Source: Nioella halotolerans (GTDB taxonomy: Bacteria; Pseudomonadota; Alphaproteobacteria; Rhodobacterales; Rhodobacteraceae). From it: a stretch of DNA of 64,000 nucleotides. Positions 20,045 to 29,668 of the stretch are shown one piece after another. Location of the stretch: positions 102,583 to 166,582 of the forward strand of contig QVQC01000032.1 of NCBI GenBank assembly GCA_003428585.1, given 5' to 3'. The notes under the pieces are model-generated. The model was not told the DNA's origin and ran no database searches. It saw only the letters and a program-made list of their open reading frames with translations. The translations under genes and the position numbers were made by a program. Numbering within the stretch: the stretch's first letter is position 1; each line of letters starts with the position of its first letter.

Positions 20045-20743
20045 ATGACGGATACCTACGGGCACATGTTTTCCGACCACTTGAACCAAGCCGAGAAGCG
20101 GCAGGCCAATGCCGATGTCATGGCCCAGATCCTGTGGCGGTATTACCAGCCGCGCTCGGTGATCGACCTTGGCTGCGGGCTGGGCTTTTTCCTGAAAGCC
20201 TGCGCCGCGCGGGGCGCGGAGATCACCGGCGTCGATGGCGACTGGGTCGATCCGGACGATAGCGTGATCCCGGGCCCGGCGCGGCGCAACGCCGATCTGA
20301 ACGCGCCCTATGAGGAGGCGCGTCGCTACGAGCTTGCCGCGACGATCGAGGTTGCCGAACACCTAAAGCCAGAACGCTCCGAGGGGTTCGTGGACGATCT
20401 TTGCGCGCTGTCCGATGTTGTCCTGTTCTCGGCCGGCATCCCCGACCAGGCGGGGGTGGACCACATCAACCTGCGCTTTCAGGGCGACTGGGCCGAAATG
20501 TTCGCCGCGCGCGGTTACGCCTGCTACGACCCGATCCGCAGGCGGCTGGCCGGCTTCGACCAGGCATTGCCATGGCTGGTGCAGAACGTGCTGCTCTACG
20601 TCAAGGAGGGAACCCCGGTCGACCCGCTGCTGGCGGAACACCGGATCGTTCCCAAGGCGGCGTCTTATGCAACGAAGTGGCACTACAGGCGGCAGGTGCG
20701 CAAGTTGCGCAAGCAAATAAGGAACATGAAGGCGCCGAAATAG
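20045..20743 (+). CDS. Class I SAM-dependent methyltransferase
   Basis: A 232-residue protein with the SAM-binding motif I VIDLGCGLGFFLKAC (about residues 45-60) followed by GVDGDWVD, and a post-motif acidic strand at IEVAEHLKPERS. The substrate is unknown. The last 30 residues are strongly basic (RRQVRKLRKQIRNMKAPK). GGAGG lies about eight bases before the ATG at 20045. It lies between nuoE and the helix-hairpin-helix genes; a target in complex I biogenesis would be a guess. Confidence 0.78.
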   Translation: MTDTYGHMFSDHLNQAEKRQANADVMAQILWRYYQPRSVIDLGCGLGFFLKACAARGAEITGVDGDWVDPDDSVIPGPARRNADLNAPYEEARRYELAATIEVAEHLKPERSEGFVDDLCALSDVVLFSAGIPDQAGVDHINLRFQGDWAEMFAARGYACYDPIRRRLAGFDQALPWLVQNVLLYVKEGTPVDPLLAEHRIVPKAASYATKWHYRRQVRKLRKQIRNMKAPK

Positions 20744-20822
20744 CCCGCCGGCGGAATTTTCCCTTCACAGTGCGGTGGCCGATAGTGTCTACTTTTCCTG
20801 AATGACGGGAAAGGGAAAGACC

Positions 20823-21545
20823 ATGTCGACGGACAATAACGGTTCGGACTGCTCCATGAAATGCCTTATCGCGGGGGTGCTGCTTGGCCTCGCGGTGCTT
20901 GTGGTCTCGTTGCTGGCAACGGGGATCGGGTTTCTCATGTCACTGGTTCTGGGGATCGTGGTGGCGATCCTGTTGACCATCGTGCTGCGCATGGTGCTGT
21001 GCGTGGACAGCGACGCGGTCGGAGCGACCCGCGTCAGCGACACGACCGCCAGCAGCAGCGCACCGGTTTCGCCCGCGCAATCGTCCGTGCCCGCCTCCGA
21101 GTCTGCGGCGCCGGCGCGCGAGCCGCAGGTGGACAGGGCGCCGGATCCCGACCCGGAACCAGAGCCGCAGGTGGACAGCACGCCGGAGCCGGAACGGGTG
21201 GCCGAGGCGCCGCCGCAAACGCCGGAGCCCGAGCAGCAAGCGGATGAAGCGGGGGAGGCCGTGCAGCCTGCCGCCTTGCAAGCGGCGCGCGACGGCGGGC
21301 CGGACGACCTCAAGAAGATCAAGGGCATCGGCCCGAAGCTGGAACAATTGCTGCACTCGCTCGGCATCTATCACTATGACCAGATCGCCGCCTGGGGATC
21401 GGCGGAAGTGGCGTGGATGGATGACAACCTGCAAGGTTTCCGAGGCCGTGTGACGCGCGACGATTGGGTGGCGCAGGCACGTCGATTGGCCGCAGGCGAC
21501 GAGACGGAATTCTCAAGAAAAGTTGACGATGGGGATGTATACTGA
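20823..21545 (+). CDS. Membrane-anchored protein with C-terminal helix-hairpin-helix domain
   Basis: A 240-residue protein (start at ATG 20823; an in-frame ATG at 20802 is possible). Two adjacent hydrophobic helices at about 13-55 anchor it. They are followed by a long Pro/Glu/Ala-rich linker (about 60-155) and then a domain from residue 161 ([37 protein letters not shown]). The domain is about two-thirds identical by eye to the extension of NuoE. The cytoplasmic tether plus domain suggests a scaffold or assembly role, which is inference. No enzyme motif is present. Confidence 0.7.
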   Translation: MSTDNNGSDCSMKCLIAGVLLGLAVLVVSLLATGIGFLMSLVLGIVVAILLTIVLRMVLCVDSDAVGATRVSDTTASSSAPVSPAQSSVPASESAAPAREPQVDRAPDPDPEPEPQVDSTPEPERVAEAPPQTPEPEQQADEAGEAVQPAALQAARDGGPDDLKKIKGIGPKLEQLLHSLGIYHYDQIAAWGSAEVAWMDDNLQGFRGRVTRDDWVAQARRLAAGDETEFSRKVDDGDVY

Positions 21546-21588
21546 TCACCGGGAGGTTGTGTAAAATCAACCGAGAAGGACGGACGAC

Positions 21589-22194
21589 ATGAAACTTGCT
21601 GACGATATCTGGTTGGGATCTGTCGCGGCGCGAAACAACATGATGGCCGCGGCGAACTATTCCGCGGCCTTCTACGGAAATGCCGCGGTGCAGAGCTGGG
21701 CGTTCGGCCTGCGCGCACCGCAGCGCTTCTGGACGGCCATGGTGCGCGCGATGGACGCGATGGACACCGCGCCCTGCAATGCGGAGGCGGCTCCGGCTTT
21801 GCACGCGACCGAGGTAGCCGAGAACGCGGCCGAGATGTCCGCCGCTGACGCGGATGCGCACCCTGTCGTGGTACCCCAAGTGACACAGGCAGCGGCGCCC
21901 GCCGAGCCGCCCGCTGCTGCCCTCGCCGACGTGGCCGAGGATCCTGCGGCGGCGCCCATGGCCTCGCCCCTTCTGCTCGATGCGCCCCGTGGCGACGCCC
22001 CGGATGATCTGACCGCTGTCAAGGGGATCGGCGCCAAGATGGCCGCCAGCCTCAACGAATTCGGGATCTACCATTACGACCAGATTGCCGCGTTGGACGC
22101 GGCGGGGATCGACTGGCTCGATGAACACCTGCCGGGATTCAAGCGCAATTGCGCCCGGTTCGATCTGGTTTCCGGGGCCGCACAATTGGTTTGA
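21589..22194 (+). CDS. Protein with a third copy of the helix-hairpin-helix domain
   Basis: A 201-residue protein. Residues 1-60 are amphipathic, with many Ala/Met/aromatic residues (SAAFYGNAAVQSWAFGLRAP), loosely phasin-like. Residues 65-135 are an Ala/Pro-rich linker. From residue 139 comes a diverged form of the domain seen in NuoE: LTAVKGIGAKMAASLNEFGI, then YHYDQIAAL. It differs more from the other two copies than they do from each other. It has no membrane helix. GAAGGA precedes the ATG. Confidence 0.68.
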   Translation: MKLADDIWLGSVAARNNMMAAANYSAAFYGNAAVQSWAFGLRAPQRFWTAMVRAMDAMDTAPCNAEAAPALHATEVAENAAEMSAADADAHPVVVPQVTQAAAPAEPPAAALADVAEDPAAAPMASPLLLDAPRGDAPDDLTAVKGIGAKMAASLNEFGIYHYDQIAALDAAGIDWLDEHLPGFKRNCARFDLVSGAAQLV

Positions 22195-22218
22195 CGCGCC
22201 CCTGTGCGGTGCTAGGTC
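22191..22218 (+). promoter_or_regulatory. Candidate internal promoter in the nuo operon
   Basis: TTGACG (22191-22196), a 16-base spacer and TAGGTC (22213-22218). It has the same layout as the candidate promoter before nuoA. It overlaps the last codons of the upstream gene and runs straight into a hairpin with a T-run. The -10 match is weak. Confidence 0.35.
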
Positions 22219-22219
22219 T

Positions 22220-22249
22220 ACACCTGCCGGGATGACCGGCGTGTTTTTT
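22220..22249 (+). terminator. Terminator-like hairpin inside the nuo operon
   Basis: ACAC-CT-GCCGG pairs with CCGGC-GTGT (two-base bulge CT, five-base loop GATGA), followed by five T at 22245-22249. It lies in the 155-base gap between the third helix-hairpin-helix gene and the DUF5337-like gene before nuoF. It could reduce read-through from nuoA-E to nuoF-N or act as a processing site. Confidence 0.55.
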
Positions 22250-22349
22250 CAATGCGCGCGGGGCGAATTCGCGGCCCCGATAGTGGACATTGCCAGCCGC
22301 CCTGCCATAAACGGGGCCAAACAAACCCGCGACCCGAGGCATGCTGCCC

Positions 22350-22580
22350 ATGGCTGACGCCCCCCGGAAAGCCCCCGTTCAGGCCCGCAAGGCCCGCATC
22401 GCCGCAAGCGTGATGGCCACGACGATGCTTTTGTGGATGGGGGCGCAGCTTCTGGGTGGACAGCTCGGCCTGCCGGTGCGCTACGTGTTTCTGTTCGACC
22501 TTGCGGCAATCGCGGCTCTGGTCTGGGCGCTGATCGTGACGTATCAGGTCTGGCAAGCCCGCCGCGCAGAAAGGGACTGA
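22350..22580 (+). CDS. DUF5337-like small membrane protein
   Basis: A 76-residue protein: a basic N terminus ([20 protein letters not shown]), two hydrophobic helices (about 20-38 and 43-66), and a basic tail RRAERD. It fits DUF5337, a Rhodobacteraceae-restricted family found in nuo operons. Start choice: ATG 22350 has a GAGG ten bases upstream, while the ATG at 22341 has it one base away. Two bases separate its stop from nuoF. Function unknown. Confidence 0.65.
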   Translation: MADAPRKAPVQARKARIAASVMATTMLLWMGAQLLGGQLGLPVRYVFLFDLAAIAALVWALIVTYQVWQARRAERD

Positions 22581-22582
22581 GG

Positions 22583-23881
22583 ATGCTTCAGGACAAAGAC
22601 CGGATCTTTACCAACCTTTACGGCATGCATGACCGCACGCTGGCCGGCGCGAAAAAGCGCGGCCACTGGGACGGCACCAAGGACCTGATCGGCCTTGGAC
22701 GCGACAAGATCGTGGAGATCATGAAGGCCAGCGGGCTGCGCGGGCGCGGCGGCGCGGGCTTTCCGACCGGCCTCAAGTGGTCCTTCATGCCCAAGGAAAG
22801 CGACGGGCGCCCCGCCTACCTCGTCGTCAATGCCGACGAGTCCGAGCCAGGGACCTGCAAGGACCGCGAGATCATGCGCAACGATCCGCACACCCTGATC
22901 GAAGGGTGCCTGATCGCCAGCTTCGCGATGAACGCGCATGTAAGCTACATCTATATCCGCGGCGAATACATCCGCGAGCGCGAGGCGCTGCAGGCCGCGA
23001 TCGACGAATGTTATGACGCGGGCCTGCTGGGCAAGAATGCCGCCGGGTCGGGCTGGGATTTCGACCTCTACCTGCATCACGGGGCTGGAGCCTATATCTG
23101 CGGCGAGGAAACCGCGCTGCTGGAAAGCCTTGAAGGCAAGAAGGGCATGCCCCGGATGAAGCCGCCCTTCCCGGCCATGGCGGGCGTCTATGGCTGCCCC
23201 ACCACCGTCAATAACGTCGAATCGATCGCCGTCGCTCCGACTATCCTGCGCCGCGGGGCGGAGTGGTTCGCAGGCTTCGGGCGCGAGAACAATGCCGGCA
23301 CCAAGATCTTTGCGATCTCGGGTCATGTGAACAAGCCGTGCGTCGTCGAAGAGGCGATGTCGATCTCCTTCGAAGACCTGATCGAGACGCATTGCGGCGG
23401 CATTCGCGGCGGTTGGGACAACCTGCAGGCGGTCATCCCCGGTGGCTCGTCGGTTCCTTGCGTGCGCGGCGAGAACATGCGCGACGCGATTATGGATTTC
23501 GACTACCTGCAAAAGGACCTGCGCTCCGGCCTCGGGACGGCGGCGGTGATCGTGATGGACCAGTCCACCGATATCGTGAAGGCAATCTGGCGGCTGTCGA
23601 AATTCTACAAGCACGAAAGCTGCGGGCAGTGCACGCCGTGCCGCGAGGGTACCGGCTGGATGATGCGGGTGCTGGATCGTCTGGTGCGCGGAGACGCCGA
23701 ACTGGAAGAAATCGACATGCTATTCGACGTGTCCAAACAGGTCGAGGGTCACACGATCTGCGCGCTTGGCGACGCGGCGGCCTGGCCGATCCAAGGGTTG
23801 ATCCGCAATTTCCGCGAGGAGATCGAGGACCGGATCAAGGCCCAGAAGGCCGGGCGGGTCAGCGCCGTCGCGGCGGAGTAG
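22583..23881 (+). CDS. nuoF: NADH-quinone oxidoreductase subunit F
   Basis: The 51-kDa subunit that binds NADH and FMN and carries cluster N3. It has 432 residues. The nucleotide-binding glycine-rich segment is [18 protein letters not shown] (about 50-67). [11 protein letters not shown] and [16 protein letters not shown] are conserved. The [4Fe-4S] ligands are in [15 protein letters not shown], plus a later cysteine in [10 protein letters not shown]. The ATG at 22583 is chosen because it begins the conserved [14 protein letters not shown]. Confidence 0.97.
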   Translation: MLQDKDRIFTNLYGMHDRTLAGAKKRGHWDGTKDLIGLGRDKIVEIMKASGLRGRGGAGFPTGLKWSFMPKESDGRPAYLVVNADESEPGTCKDREIMRNDPHTLIEGCLIASFAMNAHVSYIYIRGEYIREREALQAAIDECYDAGLLGKNAAGSGWDFDLYLHHGAGAYICGEETALLESLEGKKGMPRMKPPFPAMAGVYGCPTTVNNVESIAVAPTILRRGAEWFAGFGRENNAGTKIFAISGHVNKPCVVEEAMSISFEDLIETHCGGIRGGWDNLQAVIPGGSSVPCVRGENMRDAIMDFDYLQKDLRSGLGTAAVIVMDQSTDIVKAIWRLSKFYKHESCGQCTPCREGTGWMMRVLDRLVRGDAELEEIDMLFDVSKQVEGHTICALGDAAAWPIQGLIRNFREEIEDRIKAQKAGRVSAVAAE

Positions 23882-23887
23882 GCACGG

Positions 23888-24310
23888 TTGCGCGCCGTGC
23901 TGCGGGTCACGGGGGCGCTGATGCTCTGCCTGTTGGGGCCGCTTGCGGCACCGGCGGCGGGATTCGACGAGGACGTGGAACTGGAACGCACCGTGCGCGA
24001 CGATGATCGTGGGGTGCGCGCCATCGTCCGCTATCGCCCATTCGTCATGACCGGCGGGCGGGAGGAGATCCTCAACGGGAACGGGACCGTGACGGTCCTG
24101 CACTGGGACGGGTTCGTTGGCCAGTTCGAGGCCGAGGTGATCGCGGGCCACCTCGCCGACGATGATGCCGAGGCTTTCCTGCGCGAGGCGGTCGTCGCTG
24201 TCTGCCCGTCGGTCGATGCGGACGTGCTGGCCGGGGAATGGGTGCAGGTGTCCGGCAATCGGCTGCTCGTCTTTGCCCAATGCCCGGCGATCGACGAGAC
24301 GCTGGATTGA
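23888..24310 (+). CDS. Secreted protein of unknown family in the nuo operon
   Basis: A 140-residue protein starting at TTG, six bases after nuoF. It has a signal peptide (LRVTGALMLCLLGPLAAPAAG, cleavage near residue 24). The mature part is acidic, with two cysteines about 57 residues apart (AVVAVCPSV and VFAQCPAID) that could form a disulfide. I recognise no domain. The periplasmic location separates it from the complex I matrix arm. Confidence 0.55.
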   Translation: MRAVLRVTGALMLCLLGPLAAPAAGFDEDVELERTVRDDDRGVRAIVRYRPFVMTGGREEILNGNGTVTVLHWDGFVGQFEAEVIAGHLADDDAEAFLREAVVAVCPSVDADVLAGEWVQVSGNRLLVFAQCPAIDETLD

Positions 24311-24340
24311 TCCGTTCCGGCCGGACCGGTGCACGGAATG

Positions 24341-24369
24341 TTGAAAAGACGCGCGCGTCCGGGTAACCT
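24341..24369 (+). promoter_or_regulatory. Candidate internal promoter before the small membrane gene
   Basis: TTGAAA (24341-24346), a 17-base spacer, TAACCT (24364-24369). A perfect 6-bp hairpin (GCCCCG-GATAA-CGGGGC, 24382-24398) follows in the leader. Spacing is ideal and the -35 element is one base from consensus, but support is by pattern only. Confidence 0.3.
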
Positions 24370-24426
24370 GAAGCGCAAAGAGCCCCGGATAACGGGGCAG
24401 TGGGGTTCCTCTGCAAGGAGGCGGCA

Positions 24427-24720
24427 GTGGCAAATCAGCAGGTTCAGGGCGGCGACCGCCCGGTTCTGGTCGGGTTCTACCGGCTTTGGATGGTGTCGGT
24501 TTTCCTCGTGATGATCGGGCTTGGCGTCTGGTTGGGCTATACGTGGGGGATCGGGGGGTCCATCCTCGGGTCGGTGGTCGGAATTCTCGTCGCGGGCATG
24601 GTGATGATGGTACTCAACACGCCCGAAAAGCTGGAAACGGCGATTTACACCACGCTCGGCATCGGCTTCGTCGGGTTGCTCATCTACCTTATCATCGCGT
24701 TCTGGGGCGTGCGCATCTGA
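24427..24720 (+). CDS. Small membrane protein, unknown family
   Basis: A 97-residue protein beginning at GTG six bases after AAGGAGG (24415-24421), a strong ribosome site. Three hydrophobic helices are predicted (about 20-38, 41-60 and 72-94), with YTWGIGGSILGSVVGILVAG as a Gly-rich second helix. A short NTPEKLE loop separates helices 2 and 3. No known domain is recognised. It is among the small extra genes between nuoF and nuoG. Confidence 0.65.
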   Translation: MANQQVQGGDRPVLVGFYRLWMVSVFLVMIGLGVWLGYTWGIGGSILGSVVGILVAGMVMMVLNTPEKLETAIYTTLGIGFVGLLIYLIIAFWGVRI

Positions 24721-24833
24721 ACGGTTTGGCATTTGGCCGCCGATGTCATCGAGTAACACCGCCCTGTTATTGAATTTCAGGGCCGGGTTGCCCCATCTAT
24801 CGCGGACCGGTTTCCCTAGCCAAGGTTCTTCAG

Positions 24834-25235
24834 ATGTCCCGACTCGTGCCGATGATCGCCCTAGCCCTTCTGGTTGCGCAGCCACTGCGCGCCGATCAGT
24901 GGGACGCGTTGCGCGCCGATCCCGTCATCAGCGAAGGGCTGATCCGCTTTGCCATTGCGCGCCACATCCATAACCGCTGTGACGATATTTCCGCCCGCCG
25001 CCTGCGCGCCCTTGGTTATATCACCTCGCTTGTCAACATGGCGGAGGATATGGGCTACAGCCGGTCGGAGATCCGTGCCTATGTCGATGACGAGGCGGAA
25101 CAGGACCGCGTGCGCGCCTTGGCCGATGAACGGCTGGCCGCGCGCGGTGCCTCGCCCGAGCAAATGGACGGCTATTGCACCGTGGGGCGTGAGGAGATCG
25201 CCGCCGGAAGCGAGATCGGCCGCTTGCTGCGGTAG
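24834..25235 (+). CDS. DUF5333-like secreted protein
   Basis: A 133-residue protein with a Sec signal peptide (MSRLVPMIALALLVAQPLRA) and a helical body with two cysteines (NRCDDISARRLRALGYI and GYCTVGREEIAAGSEIGRLL). It fits DUF5333, a Rhodobacteraceae family found in nuo operons between nuoF and nuoG. Function unknown. A 243-base gap follows before nuoG. Confidence 0.68.
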   Translation: MSRLVPMIALALLVAQPLRADQWDALRADPVISEGLIRFAIARHIHNRCDDISARRLRALGYITSLVNMAEDMGYSRSEIRAYVDDEAEQDRVRALADERLAARGASPEQMDGYCTVGREEIAAGSEIGRLLR

Positions 25236-25336
25236 CGCCGGAGTCCTACCTTTCCCCTGAAACGCGACAATGGTTGCCGTGCCTGTCCACCGCGATTCTC
25301 GTGCCACGCGTCCGTGTTGCGGGATCGTGGCGGATA

Positions 25337-25408
25337 GCGGAAAATCCTGCCCGCGGCGTTGCATCTTCTGCGCAAGCGCGGCAGGACGGACGGGCGGCAA
25401 TTTTCCGC
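25337..25408. repeat. Nested inverted repeats upstream of nuoG
   Basis: Outer arms GCGGAAAAT (25337-25345) and ATTTTCCGC (25400-25408) match perfectly. Just inside, CCTGCCCGCG (25346-25355) pairs with CGCGGCAGG (25377-25385) with one bulged base. RNA from here would fold into a long stem-loop 70 bases ahead of the nuoG start, in a 243-base gap with no gene. Confidence 0.5.
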
Positions 25409-25478
25409 GTGAAACCGGCCGCGTGGTGCGCTAGATGTGCCGCGAACGGGACGATCGCGCGATGCGCAAGGGTGAAGC

Positions 25479-27503
25479 ATGACCGAGCTACGCAAAATCA
25501 TCATCGACGAGCAGGAATACGAGGTCGATCCGGCGCTGACGCTGATCCAGGCCTGTGAAGAGGTGGGGATCGAGATCCCCCGCTTCTGCTACCACGAACG
25601 CCTTTCGATCGCCGGCAATTGCCGCATGTGCCTCGTCGAGGTGCAGCCGGGCCCGCCGAAGCCAGCCGCCTCCTGCGCGATGCAGGTCAAGGACATGCGC
25701 CCTTTCCCCGATGGCAGCCCGCCGAAGGTTGCGACCAAGTCGCCGATGGTCAAGAAAGCGCGCGAAGGGGTGATGGAGTTCCTGCTCATCAACCACCCGC
25801 TCGACTGCCCGATCTGCGATCAGGGCGGCGAATGCGACCTGCAGGACCAGGCGATGGCCTACGGGGTCGATTTCAGCCGCTACCGCGAACCCAAGCGCGC
25901 GACCGAGGACCCGGATCTCGGGCCGCTGGTCGGCACCCACATGACCCGCTGCATCAGCTGCACGCGCTGCGTGCGCTTCACCACCGAGGTGGCGGGCATC
26001 CACCAGATGGGCCAGACCGGGCGGGGCGAAGACGCCGAGATCACCAGCTATCTCGGCCAGACACTGCATTCGAACCTGCAGGGCAACATCATCGACCTGT
26101 GCCCGGTCGGCGCGCTGACCTCGAAACCCTATGCCTTCACCGCGCGTCCCTGGGAACTGACCAAGACCGAGACCATCGACGTGATGGATGCGCTCGGCAG
26201 CAATATCCGGGTCGATACCAAGGGCCGCGAGGTCATGCGCATCCTGCCGCGCAACCATGACGGCGTGAACGAGGAATGGATTTCCGACAAGACGCGTTTT
26301 GTCTGGGACGGGCTGCGCCGGCAACGGCTCGATCAACCTTACCTGCGTGAGAACGGCAAGCTGCGCCCCGCGACATGGCCCGAGGCGCTGTCGGCGGCCG
26401 CATCCGCGATGAAGGGCAAGACAGTGGCCGGCCTGGTGGGCGACCTCGCGCCGACCGAGGCGGCCTTTGGCCTCAAGCAGTTGATCGAGGGGCAGGGCGG
26501 CCGTGTCGAATGCCGCACCGACGGCGCCAAGTTGCCCGCGGGCAACCGGGGCGCTTACGTGGGCACCGCCACGGTCGAGGATATCGACGACGCCGAGATG
26601 ATCCTGCTGATCGGTACCAACCCGCGCGACGAGGCGCCGGTGCTGAACGCACGCATCCGCAAGGCGTGGCTGGCCGGGGCCGAGGTGGCGCTGATCGGGC
26701 CCGCCGCCGACCTGACCTACGACTATTACCATGCCGGAACGGGGCGCAAGGCGCTGCTCGACATGATCGCGGAGGGCGTCTCGGAGGAGACGCGGGAGGG
26801 CAAGAAGACCCTAGTGATCGTCGGGCAGGGTGCGCTGCGCGAAGCCGATGGCGCGGCGGTCATGGCGCAGGCGCAGAAGATGGCGGAGGTTTCCGGCTCT
26901 GGCCTGTTGGTGCTGCATACCGCCGCGGGGCGTGTCGGCGCGATGGACGTGGGCGCGGTGACCGAGGGCGGCTTGGAGTCCGCGATTGAAGGGGCCGAGG
27001 TGATCTACAACCTTGGTGCCGACGAGGTGGACATCGCTGACGGCCCGTTCGTGATCTACCAGGGCAGCCATGGCGACCGGGGCGCGCACCGCGCCGACGT
27101 GATCCTGCCCGCCGCCGCCTATACCGAGGAACAGGGCCTGTTCGTCAACACAGAGGGCCGCCCGCAACTGGCGCTGCGCGCCGGGTTTGCGCCGGGCGAG
27201 GCCAAGGAGAACTGGGCCATCCTGCGGGCGTTGTCGGCGGAACTGGGCGCGACTCAGCCGTGGGATAGCCTCGTGCAACTGCGCAGGGCGATGGTCGAGG
27301 CCGTGCCGCACTTGGCAATGGTCGACGAGGTGCCGGTGAACGAGCCCGTGTCGCTGGACCTGCGCGCGCCGGGGGATGCGGATTTCGTGCCGGCGATCCG
27401 GGATTTTTACCTGACCAACCCGATTGCCCGCGCGTCGAGCCTGATGGCCGAGTTGAGCGCGCAGGCCAAGGCGCTGACCGAAACCGCCCTCGCGGCGGAG
27501 TGA
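25479..27503 (+). CDS. nuoG: NADH-quinone oxidoreductase subunit G
   Basis: The 75-kDa subunit, with several iron-sulfur clusters. In order: a [2Fe-2S] ferredoxin-type domain ([19 protein letters not shown]), [19 protein letters not shown], a [4Fe-4S] pair in [11 protein letters not shown] and [12 protein letters not shown], then a molybdopterin-oxidoreductase-like region that binds no molybdenum in complex I. It has 674 residues, within the alphaproteobacterial range. The start is an ATG after a gap containing a structured repeat. Confidence 0.97.
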   Translation: MTELRKIIIDEQEYEVDPALTLIQACEEVGIEIPRFCYHERLSIAGNCRMCLVEVQPGPPKPAASCAMQVKDMRPFPDGSPPKVATKSPMVKKAREGVMEFLLINHPLDCPICDQGGECDLQDQAMAYGVDFSRYREPKRATEDPDLGPLVGTHMTRCISCTRCVRFTTEVAGIHQMGQTGRGEDAEITSYLGQTLHSNLQGNIIDLCPVGALTSKPYAFTARPWELTKTETIDVMDALGSNIRVDTKGREVMRILPRNHDGVNEEWISDKTRFVWDGLRRQRLDQPYLRENGKLRPATWPEALSAAASAMKGKTVAGLVGDLAPTEAAFGLKQLIEGQGGRVECRTDGAKLPAGNRGAYVGTATVEDIDDAEMILLIGTNPRDEAPVLNARIRKAWLAGAEVALIGPAADLTYDYYHAGTGRKALLDMIAEGVSEETREGKKTLVIVGQGALREADGAAVMAQAQKMAEVSGSGLLVLHTAAGRVGAMDVGAVTEGGLESAIEGAEVIYNLGADEVDIADGPFVIYQGSHGDRGAHRADVILPAAAYTEEQGLFVNTEGRPQLALRAGFAPGEAKENWAILRALSAELGATQPWDSLVQLRRAMVEAVPHLAMVDEVPVNEPVSLDLRAPGDADFVPAIRDFYLTNPIARASSLMAELSAQAKALTETALAAE

Positions 27504-27509
27504 TGGGGG

Positions 27510-27926
27510 GTGCCGGGCGCGGAATCGCTTTGGCCTGTCTGCGGCGCCGCCGCCGTGGCGCTGGTGCTTTCGGGCTGCACCCCCGGAGAGGGCGACACGC
27601 AACGCGCGACCGAGTCGCGCTTTGAGTATCTGGAGGTCGAGACACGGCTTCTGGATGAGGATCTGGTGAATGTCCGCGTTGAGATGCGCGGGGCGAGAGG
27701 ACGCGAGGACGTGGCCGATTACGCCGAATGTGCAGCCGCCCAGTACACGCTGATCCGGGGTTACGGATTCGCGCGACATGTTCGCACAAATGTGCAGGAA
27801 GAGGCTGGCCTTTGGCGGGCAGATGCGGTTTACACCGTGTCACCGGCGCTACCGCGCGGGGTGCGGACGGTGGACGCCGAAGTGGTGGTCGCCGACTGCG
27901 CCGAGCTAGGCATTCCGACGGTGTGA
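27510..27926 (+). CDS. Small lipoprotein in the nuo operon
   Basis: A 138-residue protein starting at GTG. A short hydrophobic N-terminal segment leads to a lipobox VLSGC (Cys near residue 22), so it is probably lipidated and anchored in an envelope membrane. The rest includes GYGFARHVRTNVQEEAG and two further cysteines (ECAAAQY, VADCAEL), possibly a disulfide. No family is recognised. It begins seven bases after nuoG and ends seven bases before nuoH. Confidence 0.6.
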   Translation: MPGAESLWPVCGAAAVALVLSGCTPGEGDTQRATESRFEYLEVETRLLDEDLVNVRVEMRGARGREDVADYAECAAAQYTLIRGYGFARHVRTNVQEEAGLWRADAVYTVSPALPRGVRTVDAEVVVADCAELGIPTV

Positions 27927-27932
27927 GGAAAA

Positions 27933-28970
27933 ATGGCTGAATTCTTTACGACCACCCCGGGCATCGCGCTGATCATCGTCGCGCAATGTCTTGCCGTGAT
28001 CGGTTTCGTGATGATCTCGCTGCTGTTTCTGGTCTATGGCGACCGGAAGATCTGGGCGGCGGTGCAGATGCGCCGGGGGCCGAACGTCGTCGGTGCCTTT
28101 GGACTGCTGCAATCGGTGGCGGATGCGCTGAAATACGTGCTGAAGGAGGTGGTGATCCCGGCCGGTGCGGATCGGCCGGTCTTCATCCTCGCGCCGCTGA
28201 CCAGCTTCGTGCTGGCGATCGTCGCCTGGGCGGTGATCCCCTTCAATGACACATGGGTTCTGGCCGATCTCAACGTTGCCATCCTCTACGTCTTCGCCAT
28301 CTCCTCGCTGGAAGTTTACGGCGTGATCATGGGCGGCTGGGCCTCGAACTCGAAATACCCGTTCCTCGGGTCTCTGCGGTCGGCGGCGCAGATGATTTCC
28401 TACGAGGTGTCGATCGGCCTCATCATCATCGGAGTGGTGATTTCCACCGGTTCGCTCAATTTCGGCGAGATCGTGCGCGCGCAGGATACCGGCTACGGTT
28501 TCTTCGGCTGGTACTGGCTGCCGCACCTGCCGATGGTGTTCCTGTTCTTCATCTCGGCCCTTGCCGAGACCAACCGCCCGCCCTTCGACCTGCCGGAGGC
28601 GGAATCGGAGCTTGTCGCCGGCTACCAGGTGGAATACTCGGCCACGCCCTTCCTGCTGTTCATGGCCGGCGAATACATCGCCATCTTCCTGATGTGCGCG
28701 CTGACCTCGCTGCTGTTCTTCGGCGGCTGGCTGTCGCCCATCCCCGGTCTGCCCGACGGGGCGCTGTGGATGGTTGCGAAGATGGGCTTCTTCTTCTTCA
28801 TCTTCGCCATGGTGAAGGCGATCACCCCGCGCTACCGCTATGACCAGCTGATGCGGATCGGCTGGAAAGTGTTCCTGCCGATGTCGCTGGCCTGGGTGGT
28901 GATCGTGTCCTTCCTGGCGAAATTCGAAATCCTCGGCGGCTTCTGGGCCCGCTGGATGATCGGAGGCTGA
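27933..28970 (+). CDS. nuoH: NADH-quinone oxidoreductase subunit H
   Basis: The membrane subunit (ND1 homologue) at the junction of the arms, forming part of the quinone channel and proton path. It has 345 residues and about eight or nine helices. Conserved signatures are [34 protein letters not shown] and the glutamate-rich loop [20 protein letters not shown]. The start is ATG 27933. Confidence 0.97.
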   Translation: MAEFFTTTPGIALIIVAQCLAVIGFVMISLLFLVYGDRKIWAAVQMRRGPNVVGAFGLLQSVADALKYVLKEVVIPAGADRPVFILAPLTSFVLAIVAWAVIPFNDTWVLADLNVAILYVFAISSLEVYGVIMGGWASNSKYPFLGSLRSAAQMISYEVSIGLIIIGVVISTGSLNFGEIVRAQDTGYGFFGWYWLPHLPMVFLFFISALAETNRPPFDLPEAESELVAGYQVEYSATPFLLFMAGEYIAIFLMCALTSLLFFGGWLSPIPGLPDGALWMVAKMGFFFFIFAMVKAITPRYRYDQLMRIGWKVFLPMSLAWVVIVSFLAKFEILGGFWARWMIGG

Positions 28971-28973
28971 TCA

Positions 28974-29468
28974 ATGACTCAGATCGACTATACCCGCGCC
29001 GCGAAATACTTCCTTTTGGCGGATTTCTTCCAGGGCTTCAAACTGGGGCTCCGGTATTTCTTCGCCCCCAAGGCCACGGTGAATTACCCGCATGAAAAGG
29101 GGCCGCTCTCGGTCCGGTTCCGTGGCGAACACGCGCTGCGCCGCTACCCCAATGGCGAGGAACGCTGCATCGCCTGCAAGCTGTGCGAGGCGATCTGCCC
29201 GGCGCAGGCGATCACGATCGACGCAGAACCGCGCGAGGATGGCAGCCGCCGCACCACCCGTTACGACATCGACATGACCAAGTGCATCTATTGCGGCTTC
29301 TGCCAGGAAGCCTGCCCGGTCGATGCGATCGTGGAAGGCCCCAATTTCGAGTTCGCCACAGAAACCCGGGAAGAGCTTTTCTACGACAAGGCGAAGCTTC
29401 TGGAAAACGGCGATCGCTGGGAAGCCGAGATTGCCCGCAACCTCGAACTGGACGCGCCCTACAGATGA
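28974..29468 (+). CDS. nuoI: NADH-quinone oxidoreductase subunit I
   Basis: The 23-kDa subunit with two [4Fe-4S] clusters (N6a, N6b). Two ferredoxin motifs, [12 protein letters not shown] and [12 protein letters not shown], are intact (C-x2-C-x2-C-x3-CP). It has 164 residues. It begins three bases after nuoH and its stop overlaps the next short gene (ATGA). Confidence 0.97.
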   Translation: MTQIDYTRAAKYFLLADFFQGFKLGLRYFFAPKATVNYPHEKGPLSVRFRGEHALRRYPNGEERCIACKLCEAICPAQAITIDAEPREDGSRRTTRYDIDMTKCIYCGFCQEACPVDAIVEGPNFEFATETREELFYDKAKLLENGDRWEAEIARNLELDAPYR

Positions 29469-29668
29469 GCGAGAATGTCGACAACCTGATACTCACCCAG
29501 TTACGGGAAATGCGCGAAGAAAACGCCGCGTTCCGTAACCAGGTGACGTCCGAGCTTGCCGAGCTGCGCAACCTCATCGGCGGGCAGGGTGTCATTCTGA
29601 CCTCGATCGCAGGCTATGTGCACCAGGTCGAGGAACGGGTCGACCAATTGGAAGGGGACAAGGATTGA
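29465..29668 (+). CDS. 67-residue coiled-coil protein between nuoI and the CMD gene
   Basis: A short acidic protein, mostly heptad-like helix ([39 protein letters not shown]), with no signal or membrane segment. It is coupled to nuoI (ATGA) and overlaps the TTG start of the next gene. Tight coupling on both sides argues for real translation. It could be a small oligomerising partner of the next protein or of complex I. Confidence 0.55.
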   Translation: MSENVDNLILTQLREMREENAAFRNQVTSELAELRNLIGGQGVILTSIAGYVHQVEERVDQLEGDKD

